Shown here piece after piece: positions 23,147 through 23,253 of a DNA stretch of 23,253 bases. The translations under genes were made by a program, and so were the position numbers. The stretch comes from an uncultured Chloroflexota bacterium (GTDB lineage Bacteria > Chloroflexota > Limnocylindria > Limnocylindrales > Limnocylindraceae), in assembly GCA_903937225.1 (NCBI GenBank), contig CAIZYO010000029.1, positions 1 through 23,253 of the forward strand, in the 5' to 3' direction. The stretch's first letter is position 1; each line of letters starts with the position of its first letter. The notes under the pieces were generated by a model. The model was not told the DNA's origin and made no database searches. It worked only from the letters and a program-made list of their open reading frames with translations.

Positions 23147-23253
23147 CCCGCTCGCAACTCCGACAAGATCCGCGCAAGTTCTTCGGCGTCCCGCGCGATG
23201 CGTGTTGGTCGCGCGCTGTCACCCAGTGCGGCGGCACGTTCCGCATCATCAGC
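23143..23253 (-). CDS. C-terminal end of an unidentified protein (cut by the window edge)
   Basis: Reading in from the right edge on the minus strand, 36 codons stay open to a TAA at 23145-23143. The end is helical and Ala/Arg/Glu-rich (RDAEELARILSELRAG at the C-terminus), which looks like a genuine helical protein terminus. Its stop overlaps the TAG of the convergent LysE-type gene. Too little is present to name a family. Confidence 0.5.
   Translation of the reverse strand, partial: ADDAERAAALGDSARPTRIARDAEELARILSELRAG

Overview
The window reads as a densely packed, high-GC bacterial chromosome segment (roughly 60% G+C by eye) with 4-nt start/stop overlaps, almost no intergenic space and no recognisable mobile element, phage gene or CRISPR array. 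The gene content (short nicotinate phosphoribosyltransferase, long actinobacterial-type M1 aminopeptidase, coiled-coil M23 peptidase, freestanding BioY, secreted META-domain protein) and two possibly leaderless genes fit a streamlined Chloroflexota or Actinobacteriota lineage. That placement is inference; no phylogenetic marker here settles it.

Layout. (1) 125-4231, plus strand: a four-gene Opp/Dpp-type peptide ABC transporter (two permeases, two ATPases), each junction a 4-nt overlap; the binding protein must lie outside the window. (2) 4258-6430, minus strand: bioY followed by an FGGY-type sugar kinase. (3) 6533-6608: tRNA-His with encoded G-1 and CCA. (4) 6761-9594, plus strand: the most unusual block. 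It holds a secreted, Lys/Arg/His-free protein with a Glu/Asp/Tyr tail, a single-pass protein with a basic Pro-rich tail and an internal duplication, an ApbE-type FMN transferase and a four-histidine ferric-reductase-like membrane protein. This looks like an extracytoplasmic electron-transfer module, but no FMN-binding carrier is present. (5) 9665-10621, minus: secreted tandem META-domain protein. (6) 10807-12592, plus: double-SIS sugar-phosphate isomerase/deaminase and a Nudix hydrolase. (7) 12722-14170, plus: class III aminotransferase of the glutamate-1-semialdehyde aminomutase type, preceded by a 40-bp nested palindrome over its likely promoter. (8) 14167-22467, minus: six co-oriented genes, in transcription order an NAD(P)-binding epimerase-like protein, leucyl aminopeptidase, M23 peptidase, YbjN-like protein, nicotinate phosphoribosyltransferase and aminopeptidase N. 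(9) 22511-23146, plus: LysE-family exporter. (10) 23143-23253: tail of an unidentified minus-strand gene.

A theme is peptide and nitrogen scavenging: an oligopeptide importer, two broad-specificity aminopeptidases, an amino-acid exporter-like protein, a biotin importer and nicotinate salvage. Most of the window is ordinary. The parts worth a second look are the ApbE/ferric-reductase block with its two odd low-complexity partners, the nested palindrome, and the leaderless-type starts.
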